Source: JAOZHU01 sp964506435
Lineage (GTDB): Archaea; Thermoproteota; Bathyarchaeia; Bathyarchaeales; Bathycorpusculaceae
Assembly: GCA_964506435.1 (NCBI GenBank)
Contig: CAZDLK010000056.1
Span: forward strand, 1 to 10,753
Direction: 5' to 3'
DNA length: 10,753 bases
Part shown: piece after piece, positions 5,428 through 10,753 of the stretch
Numbering within the stretch: position 1 is the first letter of the stretch
How the letters are laid out: each line of letters opens with the position of its first letter
Translations under genes and position numbers: made by a program
Notes under the pieces: model-generated
Told to the model about the DNA's origin: nothing
Seen by the model: only the letters and a program-made list of their open reading frames with translations
Database searches by the model: none

Positions 5428-5865
5428 ATGACTAAGAAAACTGAAGACCAAAAAGCTGCAGAATATCGGGAGAAGCTCGAAGAGCATGAGGCACAACAAG
5501 CTCAAGCGAAGGCTGAGCTTTCAAAGAGGTTTGATGCCAAAGCCCTTGCAGAGTCAACAAGAAAAACCCAAAAAATAGTGGATCCTGACCTTGGCGAAAT
5601 CCGCTACGGCCTACTTTCCCAAAGCGAATTTGCAGCTCTACATTTAGAAACAATCCAAAACGACACGGAGAAAGCTGAGCGTGTAATCCATGCGATGCTG
5701 CAGAAAGCGCAACCAGACTTAAGCTGGGAAGACTACCAAGCCATACCCTTTGATGTTCGAGGCGCCTTGACTCTGGTTATGTCGCAGTTGTTCACGCGTT
5801 TTTTGCACATCCAACAGCGGATTGGATCGATGCCACTCCAGAAGCCCAAGTCATTGGCTTCATAG
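5428..5865 (+). CDS. Tail assembly chaperone, zero-frame product (gpG-like)
   Basis: This product of 145 residues begins with a charged, Gln/Glu/Lys-rich coiled-coil (about 1-45). It continues with IVDPDLGEIRYGLLSQSEFA and the helical part HLETIQNDTEKAERVIHAML. A conserved-looking QPDLSWEDYQAIPFDVRGAL leads to the helix with the slippery site. Such proteins lie between tube and tape measure genes in nearly all long-tailed phages and hold the tape measure during tail assembly. ATG 5428 is preferred because GTGAG at 5419-5423 lies 4 nt upstream; GTG 5419 would add three residues. If no frameshift occurs, translation ends at TAG 5863-5865 with a short basic end (LQKPKSLAS). A minority of ribosomes are expected to shift at 5799-5805 and make a longer product of about 177 residues. 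Confidence 0.7.
   Translation: MTKKTEDQKAAEYREKLEEHEAQQAQAKAELSKRFDAKALAESTRKTQKIVDPDLGEIRYGLLSQSEFAALHLETIQNDTEKAERVIHAMLQKAQPDLSWEDYQAIPFDVRGALTLVMSQLFTRFLHIQQRIGSMPLQKPKSLAS
5799..5805 (+). promoter_or_regulatory. Slippery heptamer T TTT TTG for -1 ribosomal frameshift
   Basis: In the chaperone frame the codons are CGT TTT TTG, giving the canonical X XXY YYZ heptamer T TTT TTG. Both tRNAs can re-pair with TTT after moving back one base. The -1 frame is open only from 5754 (after TGA 5751-5753), and the zero frame stops at 5863-5865. The shift must fall in that overlap of about 110 nt, and this heptamer is the only good candidate there. A stem of eight pairs with one bulged C and a GTCA loop (5841-5861) lies 35 nt downstream, farther than the usual spacer. 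Confidence 0.7.
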
Positions 5866-5960
5866 CGCATGAATACGGCTACACCCTCGACTATATCGCC
5901 TCTTTGACTCCTTTCCAAGTTTCTTTCCTGATAAGTTGGCTGAATTGGCGCCACAAATAG
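5806..5960 (+). CDS. Tail assembly chaperone, -1 frame extension (gpT-like)
   Basis: After the shift the reading continues in the -1 frame for about 51 codons to TAG 5958-5960, giving HPTADWIDATPEAQVIGFIA, then HEYGYTLDYIASLTPFQVSF and LISWLNWRHK. The helix-turn pattern with GYTLDYIASLTPFQ and WLNWR looks like an authentic conserved domain. There is no ATG, GTG or TTG in this frame before TTG 5904, so the N-terminal half could not be made by a separate start. This matches the G-GT arrangement of lambda and many siphoviruses, in which the shorter and fused proteins together load the tape measure protein. The tape measure ATG at 5976 is 15 nt after this stop. The first base listed is the first complete codon after the heptamer's G; exact phasing is described under the slippery-site entry. 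Confidence 0.65.
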
Positions 5961-5975
5961 CAAGAGAAGCAGAAA

Positions 5976-7463
5976 ATGAGCTCCAACATAAATGTTACAA
6001 TCAAAGCTACGGATGAGGCAAGCGAAGTTGTAGCGGAAGCTGGACGCAACATAACTGAGAGCATGCAAGGCGTCGAATCAGCAGGTAAGCAGGTAACATC
6101 TTCCCAAAAGCAGACTGATGCTAGCGCTAAAGATTTGGCATTGGGTTTTAGCGGTTTGGCAACCTCTGCGTTTTCGCTTTATGGTGCTTATGATCGTGTC
6201 CAGAATGCTGGGTTAAGCGTTGATAAGGCTACTTTGAGTTTGCAGCGGAGCCAGCAGAGCTTAACTAAAACTCAGCAGGATGCTGAGAAGGCTGGGCGTG
6301 AATTGGAGAAGGCGCAAGTTGCTCTTGAGCAGGCAATTGAGCAGTATGGACAAGGCAGCAAAGAAGCGGAGGCAGCCCAGCGAAAGCTTGACGATGCTAC
6401 TCAGAAGTACACGAACACGTCTAATCAGCTGCAAATCGCCCAGGATGCGTTAAGAGTCTCTGAAGAACGGGTCAAACAGGCTGAAGAAAACAAGACTCAG
6501 GCTATGATTAGCGGTTCTCTTCAGGTGATACCTTCGGTTATAACTATGGTTGGCAGCTTAAGCACGATTACAGGAAGCTGGACAGCTATTCAGGGTGCCG
6601 CTACAGCTGCAACTGGAGCGTTAAGTGGTGCGTTGAATTTTTTGGCTGCAAACCCAATCGTCGCTGTCGTTATGGCTATTGGTTTGATTGTTGCTGCTCT
6701 TATTGCTGCATACAATGCCTGTCCCCCATTTCGAGACGCTATAAATGCGATTGGACAGGTTCTCGGAGGCGCTTTGAGTGCAGCTATCAACGCGGTTTAC
6801 AATGGGTTAAAGTGGCTCTGGGACAACGTGCTGGTTCCGCTTGGGAAATTTGTTGCAGGAATTTTTATTGGTTACTGGAATTCGCTGGTTGCTGTTTGGA
6901 ATGTGCTGTCAGCTGCTGTTTCGGCAGTGTACAATGGGTTGAAGTGGCTTTGGGATAATGTCCTTGTGCCTCTGGGACAGTTTGTTGGAGGAGCTTTGCT
7001 TGGTGCTTGGAACGCTTTTGCTGGCGGTCTCAAGTGGGCTTATGATACGCTAATCAAGCCGGTTGTTGATGCGCTTAGTTGGGCTTACAATAATATTCTC
7101 AAGCCTATTGGCAACTTTTTTGGCAGTGTAGGGAATGCGCTTAGCGGTGTTGGGAACGCTATCAGCGGAGGCTTAGGCAGCATTGGAAAAATGCTTGGGC
7201 TAGCTGAAGGCGGCATAGTTACTCAGCCCACTGTTGCGTTGATCGGGGAAGCTGGTCCGGAAGCTGTTGTTCCACTTGATAAACTGCAGGGCAATTCAGG
7301 TTCAATGTCTCAGACTTTGGTTTTGGCTCCAACTTTCAACTTTCCCGAAGGCCCTGTGAATGAGAATCAGGATCCAAGAGAGTTCGCTGAAGCAGTCTAT
7401 GACCATCTAAGCAGGATCGTGCGTTCTGACCTTAAGGCTCAGACGTTTTTTGTGCCGAGGTGA
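5976..7463 (+). CDS. Tail tape measure protein
   Basis: This 495-residue protein sets tail length and probably helps genome entry. Residues 83-176 are a long coiled coil rich in Gln, Glu, Lys and Ala. Residues 225-247 (NPIVAVVMAIGLIVAALIAA) are a membrane-grade hydrophobic segment. Residues 270-380 carry Trp-rich repeats: AVYNGLKWLWDNVLVPLG is identical at 273-290 and 317-334, with related WAYDTLIKPV and WAYNNILKPI units after it. Residues 409-437 hold AEGGIVTQPTVALIGEAGPE, a very common ending motif of phage tape measures. By the usual rule of about 0.15 nm per residue, the tail would be near 74 nm. The ATG at 5976 follows an A/G-rich site (AGAGAAG at 5963-5969). The stop overlaps a ribosome site for the next gene. 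Downstream genes follow the order expected of a Dit-like protein and hub. Confidence 0.85.
   Translation: MSSNINVTIKATDEASEVVAEAGRNITESMQGVESAGKQVTSSQKQTDASAKDLALGFSGLATSAFSLYGAYDRVQNAGLSVDKATLSLQRSQQSLTKTQQDAEKAGRELEKAQVALEQAIEQYGQGSKEAEAAQRKLDDATQKYTNTSNQLQIAQDALRVSEERVKQAEENKTQAMISGSLQVIPSVITMVGSLSTITGSWTAIQGAATAATGALSGALNFLAANPIVAVVMAIGLIVAALIAAYNACPPFRDAINAIGQVLGGALSAAINAVYNGLKWLWDNVLVPLGKFVAGIFIGYWNSLVAVWNVLSAAVSAVYNGLKWLWDNVLVPLGQFVGGALLGAWNAFAGGLKWAYDTLIKPVVDALSWAYNNILKPIGNFFGSVGNALSGVGNAISGGLGSIGKMLGLAEGGIVTQPTVALIGEAGPEAVVPLDKLQGNSGSMSQTLVLAPTFNFPEGPVNENQDPREFAEAVYDHLSRIVRSDLKAQTFFVPR
6792..6977 (+). repeat. Two-copy 132-bp-spaced repeat inside the tape measure gene
   Basis: The 54-nt units 6792-6845 and 6924-6977 encode the same 18 residues, 44 residues apart. 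They differ at 12 codons, each by one synonymous third-position base, so the DNA is only 42/54 identical while the protein is identical. Two weaker Trp-Ala-Tyr units follow near 7030 and 7075. Confidence 0.8.
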
Positions 7464-7468
7464 AAATG

Positions 7469-8269
7469 ATGACGGTAACGCTTGGCAACCTTAACCTTGG
7501 AATCGTGAATGCTCTAAGTTACTCAGACCCTAAGAGGCTTGAAGACTTGGATTTACCTGCTGCAAGAGGATCCAGCAGCCAGGACTTAGGGGAGCTTGCC
7601 TCAACAATCGAACTGTCTGGCATTCTCCAAGGAAGTAGTAGGTTTGATGATTTTCGGCAGCTTCAGCGTTTCAAGCGTTTGGGAAACAGTTTAAAACTGG
7701 ATTCTGACGCTGCAAAAACTGTTGTTTTCATAAAAGAAGTCAGGTTGACCAAGCTATCTGTGAACGTGCTTAGGTACAGTTTGTCTTTGAAAGAGAGCCT
7801 CTTCAAGCAGGTCAATTCATGCGATAACATAACAAGTCTGTCCAGCTCGACTGCAGGAGCAACCGTTGCCATAGTTGCCACTTCGCCTGTTCCTTTGGAA
7901 GGTTTAGGTTGCCTAAAGGTTAGCCACGATGCTGAGGCCTCTGAAGAGGTAAACGTAACCTATGAGCCTGTTGACTCAATTGATTTGGAAGATTTTGATT
8001 GGCTCAGCTTTGCCTGGCTAATGGATAACATCTTATCGGTTAGCAGTGCCGTTGTCACGTTCAGTGAAGGCCTAAATGAGGCAGTTTATGACTTTAAGGC
8101 GCTGATTACTGAGGCGTCTTGTTGGCTTAGGCTTCGAATTCGCAAAACAGACTTCTCTAATTATGGTGCTTTGGACTGGGGGCATATTAGCAAGATAAAA
8201 TTTGCAGTCACCAAGTCTCAGGCTCAAGACTACTTTTTCGCCGTTGACGACGTGGGAGGCTTTGAGTAG
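7469..8269 (+). CDS. Distal tail protein (Dit-like) with C-terminal jelly-roll-like domain
   Basis: The product has about 266 residues in two parts. Residues 1-114 have a beta-rich plan: VTLGNLNLGIVNALSYSDPK, an acidic loop, ASTIELSGIL, then FDDFRQLQRFKRLGNSLKLD and a hairpin KTVVFIKEVRL... YSLSLKESLF. This resembles the ring-forming N-terminal domain of Dit and related baseplate proteins, which fix the tube end to the hub. Residues 115-266 read as a jelly-roll (galactose-binding-like) domain with many short strands, a WLRLRIRKTDF stretch and an ending YFFAVDDVGGF that matches the last strand of carbohydrate-binding modules. Such domains could bind host surface sugars. GAGGTGA at 7457-7463 has a 5-nt spacer to ATG 7469, as in the tail tube gene, so I prefer it to GTG 7460 or ATG 7466. 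GGAGG for the next gene lies at 8255-8259. Confidence 0.6.
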   Translation: MTVTLGNLNLGIVNALSYSDPKRLEDLDLPAARGSSSQDLGELASTIELSGILQGSSRFDDFRQLQRFKRLGNSLKLDSDAAKTVVFIKEVRLTKLSVNVLRYSLSLKESLFKQVNSCDNITSLSSSTAGATVAIVATSPVPLEGLGCLKVSHDAEASEEVNVTYEPVDSIDLEDFDWLSFAWLMDNILSVSSAVVTFSEGLNEAVYDFKALITEASCWLRLRIRKTDFSNYGALDWGHISKIKFAVTKSQAQDYFFAVDDVGGFE

Positions 8270-8270
8270 C

Positions 8271-8302
8271 ATGGGTCAGTATAAGAATGTGCTTTTCAAA
8301 GA
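8271..8302 (+). CDS. 5' end of a tail-tip gene cut by an assembly gap
   Basis: The ATG at 8271 begins one base after the previous stop codon, and GGAGG at 8255-8259 gives an 11-nt spacer. Only ten codons plus two bases are visible (MGQYKNVLFK) before the N run. This is probably the beginning of the hub gene that continues after the gap, but the true gap length is unknown, so it could equally be a separate short gene. The frame matches that of the sequence after the gap, which is not evidence because 100 N is likely a placeholder length. Confidence 0.6.
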
Positions 8303-8402
8303 NNNNNNNNNNNNNNNNNNNNNNNNNNNNNNNNNNNNNNNNNNNNNNNNNNNNNNNNNNNNNNNNNNNNNNNNNNNNNNNNNNNNNNNNNNNNNNNNNN
8401 NN
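8303..8402. other. Assembly gap of 100 N
   Basis: Exactly 100 unknown bases are written, a common convention for a gap of unknown length between scaffolded contigs. It hides the N-terminal part of the protein on its right, and possibly a gene boundary. Confidence 0.95.
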
Positions 8403-9992
8403 AGCCTCTTAGTAAAGTTGGCTTCAGATGGCTCAACCGTTTGGGAGATAAGTGATTGGTGTGACCAAAGCCTGTCTGAGACGTTACGGTGTGCTTTTAG
8501 TGCCAAGGCAGAAGCCTCAGACTCGATCGAGTTTTATGCTAAGTCGTTGGTTGTGTTTGGAAATCAGAGTCGAAAAGCCAAGGCAATCGTTAGCGCTGTC
8601 ACTGGAACTGATAAGCGGGTGATTACCGATGATGTGATTGATTTTCGTGTCTTACTGCGGGATGGTAGTCATCCTCAGGCTTCGGTTACGGTGAAGAATG
8701 AGGGCAACAAGTATGATGAGCTTAATGTTAAGTCAGAAATTGAGATCAGGGCAGGCACAGAGGCGGTTTTGTATCTGCTTTTTAGAGGCTACATTGAAGC
8801 TCCCGAGAGGACCTATCCGCCTTCACGACTAAAGATTGACAGTGGCAAAGGCTATGCTAAACGGCTGGATTATCGGGAAGCATACAACAAGGTCTACAGC
8901 AACAAAACATGCGGTTACATAATCAAGGACCTGATTAAGACTTATTTTGAAGATGTCTTCTGGTCTGACAATGTACTGGATGGTCTGGTTACTTCTGCTG
9001 AATATAATGCTGTTACTGTTTCTAAGATTATCAAGGAGCTTGCAGACGCTAATGCTTTTGTTTGGGGTGTGGATTTTAACAAGACAGTCTACTTCTACCC
9101 GTTTAGCCTGGCAAGAAGCCAAAGCAGCATACCGTTTAAGGGCAAAAGTGACCAGTTTGATATTAGCAACCGAGACATTGACGAAGTTGTAAACTACATT
9201 CATCAAGTTGGCAAAACCAGCTCAGGTGCGCCTTATGAGTATACTGCTCATGACTCGACTAGTGAAGGCAACTTTTGGCGTCGAGACAAAACCTTCAAAG
9301 ACGTGAGTCTCTCTACGCAGGCGGCTACGCAAGCGAAGGCAGAAGGGCTTCTGCAGAAATATAAAGAACTCACCAAAGAAATCGCGTTAACAACCAAAAA
9401 TATTGTTCCAATCGACCTTTACTGTATAGCGTCGATAACTAACACTGAAGTTGGCTTAAGCAATTACAGTGGTGAAGTTAAAAGCGTAGAGTTCAGCTAC
9501 TCCGCCCGAGGAGTTAGGACCACTGTTCAATTTCAGAACCGGGGCTTCAAGCTTGCTGATGCTTTGGTGGCATATCAAGAGGCGCTTACTGCGAAGGATT
9601 CTGGTTTAAACAATGCTGGATTTGGAACAGGCGGTGAGGAAGAAGAGCTGCCTGAAGAGGAATTTGGCTTCATAACAATTAATTTGGCTGATGGGTATGT
9701 TGAGAGCCTTGAGCAAGCTCTCTTCTCTGACAGCTTACTCTTTGAAACAGCGGAGCTGACTCGTTTTGAGGATGAGGTCTTGTGTAATCTGGTGCCTCAG
9801 GCTTCTCTTTTAGATGAAAGGCGTCAGCTTGAGTTTCGGATGGTTGAATCGCTCTTTGTTAATCATGGTGGGACAAGGCAGGTTGGCGAATTCTGCTCTT
9901 ATATGGAGTCTCATCTTCGGGGCATGAATGAAAATTTTGCTGGAGTGGATTCTCCTGTTTTCGCTGAGGTTTTGGAGGTAACTAACGAGTGA
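8403..9992 (+). CDS. Baseplate hub / tail-tip protein (5' part missing in gap)
   Basis: The visible 529 residues show three regions. The first 60 or so end a beta domain, probably LamG or jelly-roll like, with SGTVWEISD-like turns and DSIEFYAKSLVVFGN as the closing strand. Next, from about nt 8580 to 9540, is a hub plan like gp27/gpD proteins: RVITDDVIDFRVLLRDG, VTVKNEGNKYDELNVKSEIE, the strand VLYLLFRGYIEAPER, and a helical stretch with TCGYIIKDLIKTYFEDVFW and VSKIIKELADANAFVWGVDF followed by KTVYFYPF. The barrel then closes with GEVKSVEFSYSARGVRTTVQ. The last part, from about nt 9620, is an acidic linker (GGEEEELPEEEFG) and a Leu/Glu/Ser-rich tail. Hub proteins form the tube tip and often pierce or contact the host surface. 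A jelly-roll fused to a hub is plausible but sits at the gap. Confidence 0.65.
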   Translation, partial: SLLVKLASDGSTVWEISDWCDQSLSETLRCAFSAKAEASDSIEFYAKSLVVFGNQSRKAKAIVSAVTGTDKRVITDDVIDFRVLLRDGSHPQASVTVKNEGNKYDELNVKSEIEIRAGTEAVLYLLFRGYIEAPERTYPPSRLKIDSGKGYAKRLDYREAYNKVYSNKTCGYIIKDLIKTYFEDVFWSDNVLDGLVTSAEYNAVTVSKIIKELADANAFVWGVDFNKTVYFYPFSLARSQSSIPFKGKSDQFDISNRDIDEVVNYIHQVGKTSSGAPYEYTAHDSTSEGNFWRRDKTFKDVSLSTQAATQAKAEGLLQKYKELTKEIALTTKNIVPIDLYCIASITNTEVGLSNYSGEVKSVEFSYSARGVRTTVQFQNRGFKLADALVAYQEALTAKDSGLNNAGFGTGGEEEELPEEEFGFITINLADGYVESLEQALFSDSLLFETAELTRFEDEVLCNLVPQASLLDERRQLEFRMVESLFVNHGGTRQVGEFCSYMESHLRGMNENFAGVDSPVFAEVLEVTNE

Positions 9993-10001
9993 GGATGAAC
10001 A

Positions 10002-10253
10002 ATGCCGGTTGAAATAGTAAGAGGACAAGTTGGAGTTGAAAACTCTTGGAACATGGGGCAAGAGAGCGGTTTCATTGCTTACATGCGGGGTAGCATAGGT
10101 GACAGTCCGGTTCGCGAAGAGGTCTTGAATTTTGGAGATTCAAGGGCGCTTGAAGACTCCTATGGTCTGCTTGAAAGCTTGCTCTATAGCCAAGGCGAAG
10201 CTGGAGATGATTTCCCCAGTTATTCTGAGTCATGGACGATAAATAACAGTTAA
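10002..10253 (+). CDS. Small tail-tip protein, unknown function
   Basis: This 83-residue acidic protein begins 9 nt after the hub gene stop, with GAGG at 9991-9994 seven nt before its ATG. Visible stretches are EIVRGQVGVENSWNMGQESG, GFIAYMRGSIGDSPV, EEVLNFGDSRALEDSYGLLE and a Ser-rich end (PSYSESWTINNS). It shares the spacing pattern of E-S-L, G, F-x-S-Y-x-E-S and DSPV-x-x-EVL with the C-terminal tail of the hub protein before it, so the two may be related by duplication. I do not recognise a family. Placed between hub and fibre, it may be a tail-tip accessory or linking protein. Its stop is followed closely by the ribosome site of the fibre gene. Confidence 0.5.
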   Translation: MPVEIVRGQVGVENSWNMGQESGFIAYMRGSIGDSPVREEVLNFGDSRALEDSYGLLESLLYSQGEAGDDFPSYSESWTINNS

Positions 10254-10271
10254 TGGAGGTGTCAAACAAAA

Positions 10272-10753
10272 ATGGAATTACCAAAAAGACCACTATCAAT
10301 GGCAGAATACAACGCATTGAAGCGGAGACTCTGCCTTTCAAAACAAAAAGTCAAGGATGTTTTTAGACGCAGAAACACTTTTGGCGACGTCGTAACAGTT
10401 ACTGATGAAATTCGGGTTTACGAGGGCAAGAAGCTCAAATTCGCAAGCAAAGGCCACATAGTCAACCAAGGCTTAATCCACATGATTAATGCTTTAGGTG
10501 CTTCACAGACAAGCAGCTCAGGACCTTACTATCTTTTTTCACGTGATTGGACAGGCAGAACCTATTCTTACATGAGGCTTGGCACAGGCGGAAACGTTAC
10601 CCAAGGAACTACGACAGGCTTGACGACTCCGGTTGGAACTGGTCCTGACTCTCAGGCAGGCGCAAATTCAAGCCCAGGCGGAGGCACATATCGAGTAGCT
10701 TGGACTGCAACTTGGAACGCAGGAACATTGACAGCTATTACTGTGTCTGAGAT
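10272..10753 (+). CDS. N-terminal part of a probable tail fibre / receptor-binding protein (3' partial)
   Basis: This frame is open from ATG 10272 to the end of the window, 160 codons. GGAGGTG at 10255-10261 is 10 nt upstream. The first 40 residues are basic and helical (MELPKRPLSMAEYNALKRRL, then QKVKDVFRRRNTFG), suiting attachment to the tail tip. Then come short strands (VTVTDEIRVYEGKKLKF, HIVNQGLIHMINALG) and a Gly/Thr/Ser-rich beta region with YMRLGTGGNVTQGTTTGLTT, ending in YRVAWTATWNAGTLTAITV. That last style (a measured-value strand, a Gly/Thr loop, and a WTATW strand) is familiar from fibre and spike proteins of phages and archaeal viruses. Position after the hub supports a fibre. 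Its full length and receptor domain lie beyond the window. An ATG at 10253 gives only a 37-codon frame and is less likely. Confidence 0.6.
   Translation, partial: MELPKRPLSMAEYNALKRRLCLSKQKVKDVFRRRNTFGDVVTVTDEIRVYEGKKLKFASKGHIVNQGLIHMINALGASQTSSSGPYYLFSRDWTGRTYSYMRLGTGGNVTQGTTTGLTTPVGTGPDSQAGANSSPGGGTYRVAWTATWNAGTLTAITVSE

Noticed and set aside
5863..5960. TAG read-through (pyrrolysine or suppressor) instead of frameshift at the chaperone stop
   Set aside because: Reading through TAG 5863-5865 in the zero frame gives a short incoherent tail, whereas the -1 frame gives a domain-like sequence. TAG is also used as an ordinary stop at several genes here.
8202..8270. Extending the gap-containing hub gene upstream to an ATG at 8202
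   Set aside because: That stretch lies inside the Dit-like gene in another frame. ATG 8271 has a GGAGG site and follows the previous stop by one base.
8829..9206. Antisense frame of 125 codons opposite the hub gene
   Set aside because: The + strand carries a recognisable hub plan, and the antisense product shows no family pattern or ribosome site.
10253..10366. A 37-codon frame starting at ATG 10253, overlapping the previous stop
   Set aside because: The longer frame from ATG 10272 has a better spaced GGAGGTG site and a fibre-like product reaching the window end.

Overview
The window looks like the structural (head and tail) gene block of a siphovirus-type head-tailed virus or provirus of an archaeon. 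All credible genes lie on the + strand, and the window opens inside one gene and closes inside another. The host is most likely in the Bathyarchaeia (Thermoproteota) or a close relative. This rests on the small secreted Ig-like protein at 3170-3607, whose sequence style I associate with that group; on an archaeal TATA box about 26 nt before the ATG at 2946; and on GGAGG/GAGGTGA ribosome sites. It is an inference from memory, not from a search. A run of exactly 100 N (8303-8402) suggests a scaffolded draft or metagenomic assembly.

Head module (1-1706): the 3' end of a probable scaffold/prohead gene, a DUF2190-like capsid cement protein, and an encapsulin-like HK97-fold major capsid protein. 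A perfect 9-bp palindrome spans the capsid gene stop codon and is followed by a pyrimidine/T tract, forming an apparent terminator.

Accessory island (1724-3607): a small winged-helix protein, a HEPN-like protein with an R-x4-H motif, a short one-membrane-span holin-like protein with a leaderless promoter, and a secreted Ig-like protein. These genes are looser in spacing than the rest and sit where many head-tailed viruses run directly from capsid to connector genes.

Neck and tail module (3612-10753): a 59-residue unknown protein with a TTG start, a gp6-like head-tail adaptor, an HK97 gp10-like neck protein, a tail terminator, the tail tube protein, tail assembly chaperones joined by an apparent programmed -1 frameshift (T TTT TTG at 5799-5805), the tape measure protein, a distal tail protein with a jelly-roll-like end, a baseplate hub interrupted by the assembly gap, a small tail-tip protein, and the beginning of a probable tail fibre. 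Start and stop codons overlap or are a few bases apart almost throughout, so this is probably one long late transcript. No sheath gene is seen, which fits a non-contractile tail. No integrase, terminase, portal, tRNA or CRISPR array is present.

The strongest single observation is the -1 frameshift: a conserved-looking chaperone extension with no ATG, GTG or TTG start of its own, preceded by a canonical slippery heptamer.
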